64,000 nt of DNA, taken from Tomocerus qinae (Eukaryota > Arthropoda > Collembola > Entomobryomorpha > Tomoceridae). This document shows positions 37,801-47,817 of this stretch, piece by piece. A program made the translations under genes and the position numbers. The stretch spans positions 80,161 to 144,160 of the forward strand of contig JAECZT010000019.1 of NCBI GenBank assembly GCA_020055645.1, written 5' to 3'. The stretch's first letter is position 1. Each line of letters begins with the position of its first letter. The notes beneath the pieces were generated by a model, which had not been told where the DNA came from, searched no databases, and saw nothing but the letters and a program-made list of their open reading frames with translations.

Positions 37801-38854
37801 AATTGTTTCGTGGCTACTTGAATTCTTTTGAGTCTACTCTAATTCGTTCTACGGCAACTGAATTATTTCGTGGGGTCTTGAAAATCTTTTTAGGCTACTG
37901 GAATTCTTTCGAGGCTACTCGAATTCTTTCGAAGCATTTCGGATTCTTTCGAGGCTACTCGAATCCTTTCGAAGCTACTTGAATTATTTTAAAGCTATTC
38001 GATTTCTTTAAAAGATATTCGAAGTGTCTTAAGGGTACTCGAATTCCTTAGCGGCCACTCGGATACTTTCAAGCTACAAAGAATTTTTTCGAAGCTACCC
38101 GAATTCTTTTGAGGTTACTCGAATTCTTTCGAGGTGACTCGAATTGTTTCGAGGCTACTCGAATCCTTTCGAGGCTACTCGAATCCTTTCAAAGGCTACC
38201 CGAATCCTTTCGAGGCTACTCGAATTCTTTCGAGGCTACTCGAATTCTTTCGAGGCTACTCGAATTCTAGCGAGGCTACTCGAATTCCTTCATGGCTATT
38301 CGAATTACTTCAAAGCTATTCGAAGTGTCTTGACAGTACTCCAATTTCTTGGAAGCAACTCGGATCCTTTCAAGCTACCTAGAATATTTTCGTGGCTACC
38401 CGAATTCTTTTGAGGCTACCTTGGTTCGTTCGAGGCTACCCGAGTAATTTCTATGTTACTCGAATTTTTCGAAGGCTACTCGAAATCTTTCGAGGCTACT
38501 CGAAATCTTTCAAGGCTACTCGAAATCTTTCGAGGCTACTCGAAATGTTTCGAGGCTACTCGAAATCTTTCGAGGCTACTCGAAATCTTTCGAAGCAAGT
38601 CGAATTCTTTCGACGCCACTCGAATTTTTTCAAAGTTACTCGTATTCTTTCGAGGCTTCTCGAATTCTTTCGAGGCTACTCGAATTCTTTCGAGGCTACT
38701 CGAATTCTTTCGAGGCAACTCCAATTCTTTCGACGCTACTCGAAGTCTTTCGAGGCTACTCGAGTTGTTTCGAGGCTACCCGAATCCTTCCAAGGCTACC
38801 TGAATTCTTTCGAAATTACTCGAATTCTTTCGAGACTGCTAGAATTCTTTCAAG

Positions 38855-39310
38855 TTGTAAAGTGTATAGGAGTGTTTCTTCTTTGTGCCTTACTTGGACT
38901 TGGATTTGTGCTGAAGCCTACTGTTAAGGTACGTTGTTGCACTCTCCTTAGTCCTGTCTCACTATTCCCCATTAGGCCTATCTAACTTATATTCTAGATT
39001 CTAAATTATATGTATTTTATTGAATTGGAATTTTGTTTCGAAATTTATTTTAAATAATATTATTGGTTTTTCTGTTTTAAACGTACTGGTATTCCTAATT
39101 ATCATTTCTTTTGCCGCATTAGAGTTAGTCATAATTATTATTGAAATTTTAGACGAAGGCTTACCTAGTGAAGTTCGTGTCTAATTCTAAGTTAGTAATT
39201 ATCATTCATATGCTCATGCCTCTACCTCATCTACATAATATTCAGCCAAGTAGTGGCGATAGTTAGACTGCATTTATTTCATCTTTCTGACAGTTTTGCT
39301 ATCATTACAA
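38855..39310. other. Non-satellite insert in SatB, copy 1 (456 bp)
   Basis: AT-rich unique DNA interrupts a 20-bp array. The uninterrupted site (TTTCAAGTCTACTCG, for example at 22728-22742) is split after CAAG, and the array resumes with TCTACTCG at 39313. The insert begins TTGTAA and ends TTACAA, a 6-bp inverted repeat. The following AG, at most AAG, could be a 2- to 3-bp duplication of the flank. Those features would fit a small unclassified DNA transposon but are too short to be decisive. The alternative is a captured genic fragment, because the left part reads as a signal-peptide-like exon with a donor-like site. Nothing resembling the SatB unit is seen inside. Confidence 0.85.
38857..39266 (+). 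pseudogene. Possible captured two-exon fragment encoding a secreted-type leader
   Basis: From 38857 the frame reads VKCIGVFLLCALLGLGFVLK followed by PTVK: a lysine, a long hydrophobic core and a polar tail, which resembles a signal peptide. The first codon is GTA where a start would be expected, so no initiator is present. The frame reaches AAG at 38926-38928, directly followed by GTACGT, a good donor-like sequence. An acceptor-like TTGAAATTTTAG ends at 39152, giving a 224-bp putative intron. The next exon would run in frame for 37 codons to a TAG at 39264-39266. That second peptide has no recognisable motif. Splicing is inferred from sequence only, the family is not recognised, and chance is a real alternative. 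Confidence 0.25.
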
Positions 39311-39700
39311 AGTCTACTCGAATCTTATCGAAGCTATTCGAATTTATTCAAAGCTATTTAAATTGTCTCGAGAGTTTTCGAATTCCTTCGAGGCAACTCG
39401 GATTCTTTCAAACAACAAAGAACTGTTTGCTGGCTACTTGAAATCGTTCAAGGCTATTGGAATTATTTCGAAGCTACTAGAATTCTTTCGAGGCTACTCG
39501 AATTCTTTCGAGGCTACTCGAATTCTTTCGAGGCTACTCGAATTCTTTCGAGGCTACTCGAATCCTTTCGAAGCTACTTGAATTATTTTAAAGCTATTCG
39601 ATTTCTTTCAAAGATATTCGAAGTGTCTCAAGGGTACTCGAATTCCTTAGTGGCTACTCGGATACTTTTAAGCTACAAAGAACTTTTTCGAAGCTACCCG

Positions 39701-39940
39701 AATTCTTTCGAGGTTACTCGAATTCTTTCGAGGTTACTCGAATTCTTTCGAGGTTACTCGAATTCTTTCGAGGTTACTCGAATTCTTTCGAGGTTACTCG
39801 AATTCTTTCGAGGTTACTCGAATTCTTTCGAGGTTACTCGAATTCTTTCGAGGTTACTCGAATTCTTTCGAGGTTACTCGAATTCTTTCGAGGTTACTCG
39901 AATTCTTTCGAGGTTACTCGAATTCTTTCGAGGTTACTCG
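39701..39940 (+). repeat. Homogeneous run of 12 identical 20-bp units (SatB)
   Basis: Twelve consecutive exact copies of AATTCTTTCGAGGTTACTCG. Shorter runs of this GGTTAC subtype occur in copies 1 and 2, for example seven exact copies at 20201-20340. The run is repeated at 47578-47817. Confidence 0.95.
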
Positions 39941-42900
39941 AATTCTTTCGAGGTGACTCGAATTGTTTCGAGGCTACTCGAATCCTTTCGAGGCTACTCG
40001 AATCCTTTCAAGGCTACTCGAATTCTTTCGAGGCTACTCGAATTCTTTCGAGGCTACTCGAATTCTAGCGAGGCTACTCGAATTCCTTCATGGCTATTCG
40101 AATTACTTCAAAGCTATTCGAAGTGTCTTGACAGTACTCCAATTTCTTGGAAGCAACTCGGATCCTTCCAAGCTACCTAGAATATTTTCGTGGCTACCCG
40201 AATTCTTTTGAGGCTACCTTAGTTCGTTCGAGGCTACCCGAGTAATTTCTATGTTACTCGAATTTTTTCGAGGCTACTCAAAATCTTTCGAGGCTACTCG
40301 AAATCTTTCGAGGCTACTCGAAATTTTTCGAGGCTACTCGAAATCTTTCGAAGCAAGTCGAATTCTTTCGACGCCACTCGAATTTTTTCAGTTACTCGTA
40401 TTCTTTTGAGGCTACTCGAATTCTTTCGAGGCTACTCGAATTTTTTCGAGGCTACTCGAGTTCTTTCGAGGCTACTCGAATTCCTTCGAGGCAACTCCAA
40501 TTCCTTCGACGCTTCTCGAAGTCTTTCGAGGCTACTCGAGTTGTTTCGAGGCTACCCGAATCCTTCCAAGGCTACCTGAATTCTTTCGAAATTACTCGAA
40601 TTCTTTCGAGACTGCTAGAATTCTTTCAAGTCTACTCGAATCTTATCGAAGCTATTCGAATTTATTCAAAGCTATTTAAATTGTCTCGAGAGATTTCGAA
40701 TTCCTTCGAGGCAACTCGAAATCTTTCGAGGCTACTCGAAATCTTTCGAGGCTACTCGAAATCTTTCAAGGCTACTCGAAATCTTTCGAGGCTACTCGAA
40801 ATGTTTCGAGGCTACTCGAAATGTTTCGAGGCTACTCGAAATCTTTCGAAGCAAGTCGAATTCTTTCGACGCCACTCGAATTTTTTCAAAGTTACTCGTA
40901 TTCTTTCGAGGCTACTCGAATTCTTTCGAGGCTACTCGAATTCTTTCGAGGCAACTCCAATTCTTTCGACGCTACTCGAAGTCTTTCGAGGCTACTCGAG
41001 TTGTTTCAAGGCTACCCGAATCCTTCCAAGGCTACCTGAATTCTTTCGAAATTACTCCAATTCTTTCGACGCTACTCGAATTCTTTCGAGGCTACTCGAA
41101 TTCCTTCGAAGCATTTCGAATTCTTTCAAGGCTACTCGAGTCCTTTCGAAGCTACTTGAATTATTTTAAAGCTATTAGATTTCTTTCAAAGATATTCGAA
41201 GTGTCTTAAGGGTACTCGAATTCCTTAGTGGCTACTCGGATACTTTTAAGTTACAAAGAACTTTTTCGAAGCTACCCGAATTCTTTTGAGGTTACTCGAA
41301 TTCTTTCGAGGTTATTCGAATTGTTTCGATGCTACTCGAATCCTTTCAAGGCTACTCGAATTCTTTCGAGGCTACCTGAATTCGTTCGAGGCCCGATTTC
41401 TTTCGATGCTACTCGAATTTTTTCGAGGTTACTTGAAATCCTTCGAGGCTACTCAAATTCTTCCGAGGCTACTGGAATTCTTTCGATGCTACGCGAATTC
41501 TTTTGAGGCTACTCGATTTCATTTGATGCTATTTGAAATCTTGCGAGGCAACTCGAATTTTTTCGAGCCTACTCGAATTCTTTCGAGGCTACTCGAACTA
41601 TTTCGAAGCTACTCGAATTCTTTCGAGACTACTCAAACTCTTCCGAGGCTACTCAAATTCTTGCGAGGCTACTAGAATTCTTTGGGGCTCCTCGAATCTT
41701 TTCGAAGCTATTCGTATTTTTTCAAAGCTGTTTAAATTGTCTCGAAGGTACTCGAATTCCTTCGAGGAAACTCGGATTCTTTCAAACAACAAAGAATTGT
41801 TTCGTGGCTACTTGAATTCTTTTGAGTCTACTCTAATTCGTTCTACGGCAACTGAATTATTTCGTGGGGTCTCGAAAATCTTTTTAGGCTACTGGAATTC
41901 TTTCGAGGCTACTCGAATTCTTTCGAAGCATTTCGGATTCTTTCGAGGCTACTCGAATCCTTTCGAAGCTACTTGAATTATTTTAAAGCTATTCGATTTC
42001 TTTAAAAGATATTCGAAGTGTCTTAAGGGTGCTCGAATTCCTTAGCGGCTACTCGGATACTTTCAAGCTACAAAGAATTTTTTCGAAGCTACCCGAATTC
42101 TTTTGAGGTTACTCGAATTCTTTCGAGGTTACTCGAATTCTTTCGAGGTTACTCGAATTCTTTCGAGGTTACTCGAATTCTTTCGAGGTGACTCGAATTG
42201 TTTCGAGGCTACTCGAATCCTTTCGAGGCTACTCGAATCCTTTCGAGGCTACTCGAATCCTTTCGAGGCTACTCGAATCCTTTCAAGGCTACTCGAATTC
42301 TTTCGAGGCTACTCGAATTCTAGCGAGGCTACTCGAATTCCTTCATGGCTATTCGAATTACTTCAAAGCTATTCGAAGTGTCTTGACAGTACTCCAATTT
42401 CTTGGAAGCAACTCGGATCCTTCCAAGCTACCTAGAATATTTTCGTGGCTACCCGAATTCTTTTGAGGTTACTCGAATTCTTTCGAGGTTATTCGAATTG
42501 TTTCGAGGCTACTCGAATTCTTTCGAGGCTCCCTGAATTCGTTCGAGGTTACTCGAATTCTTTCGAGGCTACTCGAATCCTTTCGAGGCTACTCGAATCC
42601 TTTCAAGGCTACTCGAATTCTTTCGAGGCTACCTGAATTCGTTCGAGGTTGCTCGAATTCTTTCGAGGTTACTCGAATTCTTTCGAGGTTATTCGAATTG
42701 TTTCGAGGCTACTCGAATCCTTTTAAGGCTACTCGAATTCTTTCGAGGCTACCTGAATTCGTTCGAGGCCCGATTTCTTTCGATGCTACTCGAATTTTTT
42801 CGAGGTTACTTGAAATCCTTCGAGGCTACTCAAATTCTTCCGAGGCTACTGGAATTCTTTCGATGCTACGCGAATTCTTTTGAGGCTACTCGATTTCATT

Positions 42901-45900
42901 TGATGCTATTTGAAATCTTGCGAGGCAACTCGAATTTTTTCGAGCCTACTCGAATTCTTTCGAGGCTACTCGAACTATTTCGAAGCTACTCGAATTCTTT
43001 CGAGACTACTCAAACTCTTCCGAGGCTACTCGAATTCTTGCGAGGCTACTAGAAATCTTTGGGGCTCCTCGAATCTTTTCGATGCTATTCGTATTTTTTC
43101 AAAGCTGTTTAAATTGTCTCGAAGGTACTCGAATTCCTTCGAGGAAACTCGGATTCTTTCAAACAACAAAGAATTGTTTCGTGGCTACTTGAATTCTTTT
43201 GAGTCTACTCTAATTCGTTCTACGGCAACTGACTTATTTCGTGGGGTCTCGAAAATCTTTTTAGGCTACTGGAATTCTTTCGAGGCTACTCGAATTCTTT
43301 CGAAGCATTTCGGATTCTTTCGAGGCTACTCGAATCCTTTCGAAGCTACTTGAATTATTTTAAAGCTATTCGATTTCTTTAAAAGATATTCGAAGTGTCT
43401 TAAGGGTACTCGAATTCCTTACCGGCTACTCGGATACTTTCAAGCTACAAAGAATTTTTTCGAAGCTACCCGAATTCTTTTGAGGTTACTCGAATTCTTT
43501 CGAGGTTACTCGAATTCTTTCGAGGTTACTCGAATTCTTTCGAGGTTACTCGAATTCTTTCGAGGTTACTCGAATTCTTTCGAGGTTACTCGAATTCTTT
43601 CGAGGTTACTCGAATTCTTTCGAGGTTACTCGAATTCTTTCGAGGTTACTCGAATTCTTTCGAGGTGACTCGAATTGTTTCGAGGCTACTCGAATCCTTT
43701 CAAGGCTACTCGAATTCTTTCGAGGCTACTCGAATTCTTTCGAGGCTACTCGAATTCTAGCGAGGCTACTCGAATTCCTTCATGGCTATTCGAATTACTT
43801 CAAAGCTATTCGAAGTGTCTTGACAGTACTCCAATTTCTTGGAAGCAACTCGGATCCTTCCAAGCTACCTAGAATATTTTCGTGGCTACCCGAATTCTTT
43901 TGAGGCTACCTTAGTTCGTTCGAGGCTACCCGAGTAATTTCTATGTTACTCGAATTTTTTCGAGGCTACTCAAAATCTTTCGAGGCTACTCAAAATCTTT
44001 CGAGGCTACTCGAAATCTTTCGAGGCTACTCGAAATTTTTCGAGGCTACTCGAAATCTTTCGAAGCAAGTCGAATTCTTTCGACGCCACTCGAATTTTTT
44101 CAGTTACTCGTATTCTTTTGAGGCTACTCGAATTCTTTCGAGGCTACTCGAATTCTTTCGAGGCTACTCGAGTTCTTTCGAGGCTACTCGAATTCCTTCG
44201 AGGCAACTCCAATTCCTTCGACGCTTCTCGAAGTCTTTCGAGGCTACTCGAGTTGTTTCGAGGCTACCCGAATCCTTCCAAGGCTACCTGAATTCTTTCG
44301 AAATTACTCGAATTCTTTCGAGACTGCTAGAATTCTTTCAAGTCTACTCGAATCTTATCGAAGCTATTCGAATTTATTCAAAGCTATTTAAATTGTCTCG
44401 AGAGATTTCGAATTCCTTCGAGGCAACTCGAAATCTTTCGAGGCTGCTCGAAATCTTTCGAGGCTACTCGAAATCTTTCAAGGCTACTCGAAATCTTTCG
44501 AGGCTACTCGAAATGTTTCGAGGCTACTCGAAATCTTTCGAAGCAAGTCGAATTCTTTCGACGCCACTCGAATTTTTTCAAAGTTACTCGTATTCTTTCG
44601 AGGCTACTCGAATTCTTTCGAGGCTACTCGAATTCTTTCGAGGCAACTCCAATTCTTTCGACGCTACTCGAAGTCTTTCGAGGCTACTCGAGTTGTTTCA
44701 AGGCTACCCGAATCCTTCCAAGGCTACCTGAATTCTTTCGAAATTACTCCAATTCTTTCGACGCTACTCGAATTCTTTCGAGGCTACTCGAATTCCTTCG
44801 AAGCATTTCGAATTCTTTCGAGGCTACTCGAGTCCTTTCAAAGCTACTTGAATTATTTTAAAGCTATTCGATTTCTTTCAAAGATATTCGAAGTGTCTTA
44901 AGGGTACTCGAATTCCTTAGTGGCTACTCGGATACTTTTAAGCTACAAAGAACTTTTTCGAAGCTACCCGAATTCTTTTGAGGTTACTCGAATTCTTTCG
45001 AGGTTATTTGAATTGTTTCGAGGCTACTCGAATCCTTTCAAGGCTACTCGAATTCTTTCGAGGCTACCTGAATTCGTTCGAGGTTACTCGAATTCTTTCG
45101 AGGCTACTCGAATCCTTTCAAGGCTACTCGAATTCTTTCGAGGCTACCTGAATTCGTTCGAGGTTACTCGAATTCTTTCGAGGTTACTCGAATTCTTTCG
45201 AGGTTATTCGAATTGTTTCGGGCTACTCCAATCCTTTTAAGGCTACTCGAATTCTTTCGAGGCTACCTGAATTCGTTCGAGGCCCGATTTCTTTCGATGC
45301 TACTCGAATTTTTTCGAGGTTACTTGAAATCCTTCGAGGCTACTCAAATTCTTCCGAGGCTACTGGAATTCTTTCGATGCTACGCGAATTCTTTTGAGGC
45401 TACTCGATTTCATTTGATGCTATTTGAAATCTTGCGAGGCAACTCGAATTTTTTCGAGCAATTCTTTCGAGGCTACTCGAACTATTTCGAAGCTACTCGA
45501 ATTCTTTCGAGACTACTCAAACTCTTCCGAGGCTACTCAAATTCTTGCGAGGCTACTAGAATTCTTTGGGGCTCCTCGAATCTTTTCGAAGCTATTCGTA
45601 TTTTTTCAAAGCTGTTTAAATTGTCTCGAAGGTACTCTAATTCCTTCGAGGAAACTCGGATTCTTTCAAACAACAAAGAATTGTTTCGTGGCTACTTGAA
45701 TTCTTTTGAGTCTACTCTAATTCGTTCTACGGCAACTGAATTATTTCGTGGGGTCTTGAAAATCTTTTTAGGCTACTGGAATTCTTTCGAGGCTACTCGA
45801 ATTCTTTCGAAGCATTTCGGATTCTTTCGAGGCTACTCGAATCCTTTCGAAGCTACTTGAATTATTTTAAAGCTATTCGATTTCTTTAAAAGATATTCGA

Positions 45901-46731
45901 AGTGTCTTAAGGGTACTCGAATTCCTTAGCGGCCACTCGGATACTTTCAAGCTACAAAGAATTTTTTCGAAGCTACCCGAATTCTTTTGAGGTTACTCGA
46001 ATTCTTTCGAGGTGACTCGAATTGTTTCGAGGCTACTCGAATCCTTTCGAGGCTACTCGAATCCTTTCAAGGCTACCCGAATTCTTTCGAGGCTACTCGA
46101 ATTCTTTCGAGGCTACTCGAATTCTTTCGAGGCTACTCGAATTCTAGCGAGGCTACTCGAATTCCTTCATGGCTATTCGAATTACTTCAAAGCTATTCGA
46201 AGTGTCTTGACAGTACTCCAATTTCTTGGAAGCAACTCGGATCCTTTCAAGCTACCTAGAATATTTTCGTGGCTACCCGAATTCTTTTGAGGCTACCTTG
46301 GTTCGTTCGAGGCTACCCGAGTAATTTCTATGTTACTCGAATTTTTTCGAGGCTACTCGAAATCTTTCGAGGCTACTCGAAATCTTTCAAGGCTACTCGA
46401 AATCTTTCGAGGCTACTCGAAATGTTTCGAGGCTACTCGAAATCTTTCGAGGCTACTCGAAATCTTTCGAAGCAAGTCGAATTCTTTCGACGCCACTCGA
46501 ATTTTTTCAAAGTTACTCGTATTCTTTCGAGGCTTCTCGAATTCTTTCGAGGCTACTCGAATTCTTTCGAGGCTACTCGAATTCTTTCGAGGCAACTCCA
46601 ATTCTTTCGACGCTACTCGAAGTCTTTCGAGGCTACTCGAGTTGTTTCGAGGCTACCCGAATCCTTCCAAGGCTACCTGAATTCTTTCGAAATTACTCGA
46701 ATTCTTTCGAGACTGCTAGAATTCTTTCAAG

Positions 46732-47187
46732 TTGTAAAGTGTATAGGAGTGTTTCTTCTTTGTGCCTTACTTGGACTTGGATTTGTGCTGAAGCCTACTG
46801 TTAAGGTACGTTGTTGCACTCTCCTTAGTCCTGTCTCACTATTCCCCATTAGGCCTATCTAACTTATATTCTAGATTCTAAATTATATGTATTTTATTGA
46901 ATTGGATTTTTGTTTCGAAATTTATTTTAAATAATATTATTGGTTTTTCTGTTTTAAACGTACTGGTATTCCTAATTATCATTTCTTTTGCCGCATTAGA
47001 GTTAGTCATAATTATTATTGAAATTTTAGACGAAGGCTTACCTAGTGAAGTTCGTGTCTAATTCTAAGTTAGTAATTATCATTCATATGCTCATGCCTCT
47101 ACCTCATCTACATAATATTCAGCCAAGTAGTGGCGATAGTTAGACTGCATTTATTTCATCTTTCTGACAGTTTTGCTATCATTACAA
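46732..47187. other. Non-satellite insert in SatB, copy 2 (456 bp)
   Basis: Matches 38855-39310 base for base by eye, except A at 39030 against T at 46907. It sits at the same position in the 20-bp array with the same flanks, so it was copied as part of the HOR rather than inserted twice. The offset is exactly 7877 bp for all internal landmarks checked. Confidence 0.87.
46734..47143 (+). pseudogene. Second copy of the possible captured two-exon fragment
   Basis: Same reading as at 38857-39266, shifted by 7877 bp. The hydrophobic leader frame starts with GTA at 46734, the GTACGT donor-like site begins at 46806, the acceptor-like AG is at 47028-47029 and the TAG stop is at 47141-47143. The single base that differs from the first copy (46907) falls in the putative intron, so the reading frame gives no test of selection. 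Confidence 0.22.
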
Positions 47188-47577
47188 AGTCTACTCGAAT
47201 CTTATCGAAGCTATTCGAATTTATTCAAAGCTATTTAAATTGTCTCGAGAGTTTTCGAATTCCTTCGAGGCAACTCGGATTCTTTCAAACAACAAAGAAC
47301 TGTTTGCTGGCTACTTGAAATCGTTCAAGGCTATTGGAATTATTTCGAAGCTACTAGAATTCTTTCGAGGCTACTCGAATTCTTTCGAGGCTACTCGAAT
47401 TCTTTCGAGGCTACTCGAATTCTTTCGAGGCTACTCGAATCCTTTCGAAGCTACTTGAATTATTTTAAAGCTATTCGATTTCTTTCAAAGATATTCGAAG
47501 TGTCTCAAGGGTACTCGAATTCCTTAGTGGCTACTCGGATACTTTTAAGCTACAAAGAACTTTTTCGAAGCTACCCG

Positions 47578-47817
47578 AATTCTTTCGAGGTTACTCGAAT
47601 TCTTTCGAGGTTACTCGAATTCTTTCGAGGTTACTCGAATTCTTTCGAGGTTACTCGAATTCTTTCGAGGTTACTCGAATTCTTTCGAGGTTACTCGAAT
47701 TCTTTCGAGGTTACTCGAATTCTTTCGAGGTTACTCGAATTCTTTCGAGGTTACTCGAATTCTTTCGAGGTTACTCGAATTCTTTCGAGGTTACTCGAAT
47801 TCTTTCGAGGTTACTCG
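47578..47817 (+). repeat. Homogeneous run of 12 identical 20-bp units, second copy
   Basis: Exact counterpart of 39701-39940 at offset 7877. It shows that the whole segment, including the copy number of the 12-unit run, was duplicated without later slippage. Confidence 0.93.

Larger units (their letters stand above)
34857..42764 (+). repeat. SatB higher-order repeat copy 3, about 7.91 kb, with insert
   Basis: Bounded by the marker at 34857 and 42765, with internal markers at 37395 and 41388. It has the same start and end blocks as copies 1 and 2, but the middle is rearranged, with an additional marker and the 456-bp non-satellite insert at 38855-39310. A block of 12 identical 20-bp units lies at 39701-39940. 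Confidence 0.83.

Noticed and set aside
38929-39152. Annotating the insert as a functional spliced gene
   Set aside because: No initiator ATG, no recognisable second-exon motif, embedded in satellite and copied passively with the HOR. It is kept only as a low-confidence fragment.
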